Shown here piece after piece: positions 63,100-64,000 of a stretch of 64,000 bases of DNA (the stretch's first letter is position 1; each line of letters starts with the position of its first letter). Under the pieces are notes generated by a model, which saw only the letters and a program-made list of their open reading frames with translations, searched no databases and had not been told where the DNA came from. The stretch lies in contig PKCS01000053.1 of NCBI GenBank assembly GCA_002862305.1, positions 1 through 64,000 on the forward strand, in the 5' to 3' direction. The DNA is from Phycisphaerae bacterium. Lineage in GTDB: Bacteria; Planctomycetota; Phycisphaerae; Phycisphaerales; SM1A02. Position numbers and translations under genes: made by a program.

Positions 63100-64000
63100 A
63101 TGACCGACATGATCTGGTTTCGTGGGGACCTGAGGATCCAGGACCACCCAGCCCTCGAAGCCGCCTGCCACGGCGACACCCCCCCCCACGCGGTCTTCGC
63201 CCTGACCCCGGAGACCTGGCTCGAACACGGCTGGGGGCCGCCCAAGGTGGCCTACCTTCTCAAGAGCCTCCGCGCACTCGCCAACGAACTCGCGGAGCTG
63301 GGGATCACCCTGCACCTGGTCGAGGCGGGCAGCTTTGAACGCTCGGCCAGTCTCGTCGTGGAGCTCGCCGGACGACTGGGGATCGAAACCGTCCACGCGG
63401 GACTCGAATACGGGGTGGACGAACGAGACCGGGACGCGCTGGTCGCGGACGGCCTGACGCAGGCCGGCCGCCGACTCCAGCTCCACCACACCCAGACGAT
63501 CCTCCCCGTCGAGGAAATCGCCAGCGGCTCCGGGACCCCCTACCGGGTCTTCACCCCCTTTCGAAAGGCGTGGGAAGCGACGTGGTTCGCCGAGGGCCGT
63601 TCCCCCACCGGACGCCTCGAGCCGGTCGGCCCCGCCACCACGCCCACGAGGATCCCCGACCGCGTCGAGGGATTCGACGACTGGCCCGGGCTCGGGCAAT
63701 GGGAGGCCGGGACCGAATCCGGAATGCAGCGACTCGGGGACTTCATCGTTCGAGCGCTCGACGCCTACGACTCCGCCCGCGACCTGCCCGATCGGGACGG
63801 AACCAGCAGCCTTTCGCCCTGGCTCGCCATCGGCTCCATCTCACCCGGCATGTGCCTCGAGGCGCTCATCCAGCGCCTCGGTCCCGAACTCGCCCGATGG
63901 CCGAAGGGTGCGCGATCCTGGCAGGGCGAACTCGTCTGGCGGGAGTTCTACCGTCACGTACTCGGCTGCTTCCCCGAGCTCTCGAAGAATCGGCCGATGC
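63100..64000 (+). CDS. phr: Deoxyribodipyrimidine photolyase (N-terminal part, cut by the window end)
   Basis: The first 300 residues are visible. MIWFRGDLRIQDHPAL is the standard start of the class I photolyase/cryptochrome antenna domain. The C-terminal FAD domain begins within the window (SLSPWLAIGSISPGMCLEAL, WQGELVWREFYRHVLG). It repairs UV-induced cyclobutane dimers with blue light. The ATG at 63100 has AGGGGG 6 bases upstream. A second ATG at 63109 is possible. Placement beside a CarH-like regulator fits light-controlled photolyase genes of other bacteria. Confidence 0.93.
   Translation, partial: MTDMIWFRGDLRIQDHPALEAACHGDTPPHAVFALTPETWLEHGWGPPKVAYLLKSLRALANELAELGITLHLVEAGSFERSASLVVELAGRLGIETVHAGLEYGVDERDRDALVADGLTQAGRRLQLHHTQTILPVEEIASGSGTPYRVFTPFRKAWEATWFAEGRSPTGRLEPVGPATTPTRIPDRVEGFDDWPGLGQWEAGTESGMQRLGDFIVRALDAYDSARDLPDRDGTSSLSPWLAIGSISPGMCLEALIQRLGPELARWPKGARSWQGELVWREFYRHVLGCFPELSKNRPM

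Noticed and set aside
62942-63103. Leader peptide of 53 codons before the photolyase
   Set aside because: It overlaps the photolyase start as ATGA and begins 10 bases after the -10 element, but its third codon positions lack the G+C bias of real genes here. It is kept only as part of the attenuator hypothesis.

Overview
The window looks like a chromosome segment of a G+C-rich planctomycete, most likely of the class Phycisphaerae. The grounds are the roughly two-thirds G+C content by eye, and secreted proteins that end in paired dockerin-like repeats of the type seen in that group (for example DLNADGLVDGIDLALVLGYW). Further grounds are a cytochrome c domain with a copper-monooxygenase-like tail, a glycine-zipper lipoprotein, and a sulfatase next to housekeeping genes. 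I see no phage, insertion sequence, CRISPR array or rRNA operon. Two tRNA-Gly genes (TCC and CCC) are present.

Layout. 0.6-6 kb: a large secreted sugar-dehydrogenase/cytochrome c protein, a small lipoprotein and a secreted dockerin protein. 6-9.3 kb: a flavin amine oxidase and an ABC-F ATPase. 9.5-17 kb: a coupled RND efflux operon (outer-membrane factor, adaptor, permease), then a 12-helix exporter-like membrane protein and a small basic protein. 17-19 kb: two overlapping crcB fluoride channel genes, tRNA-Gly(TCC) and a flavodoxin. 19-26.8 kb: GH10 xylanase, SGNH-like protein, peroxiredoxin, acyl-CoA synthetase, TPR lipoprotein, HEAT-like secreted protein, class V aminotransferase. 27-33.3 kb: lexA, trpA, a sulfatase, a coiled-coil lipoprotein and an M20 peptidase. 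33.4-39.4 kb: M43 metalloprotease, metal-dependent hydrolase, a split redoxin/cytochrome c pair and a YHYH-dockerin protein. 39.6-45 kb: fumC, carbonic anhydrase, tRNA-Gly(CCC) and a run of small genes ending in an SDR. 45-54 kb: secreted patatin-like phospholipase, AlkA-type glycosylase, a large secreted protein of unknown function, a DUF3817 protein, a fatty-acid desaturase and an HExxH metalloprotease. 54-62 kb: RuvC-like protein and TypA, an EEP-family hydrolase with a SpoIIE phosphatase, and a subtilase. 62-64 kb: a MerR/CarH-like regulator divergent from a photolyase that runs off the window end.

How the genes fit together. Eight secreted proteins of different catalytic classes carry the same dockerin-like module, which suggests a shared surface-display or matrix-attachment route. 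No cohesin partner is visible in the window. Three of these are proteases of different clans, and two of those share a nearly identical beta-sandwich module before the dockerin. At the right end, the CarH-like regulator, the photolyase and the subtilase promoter all carry a GAACGTTT motif, which suggests a small light- or stress-responsive regulon. The regulator appears to have lost the residues that bind B12 in classic CarH, and an intrinsic terminator sits between the photolyase promoter and its start codon. Many genes here have a TAnnnT hexamer 6-9 bases before the start codon and no ribosome binding site, so leaderless mRNA may be common in this organism.
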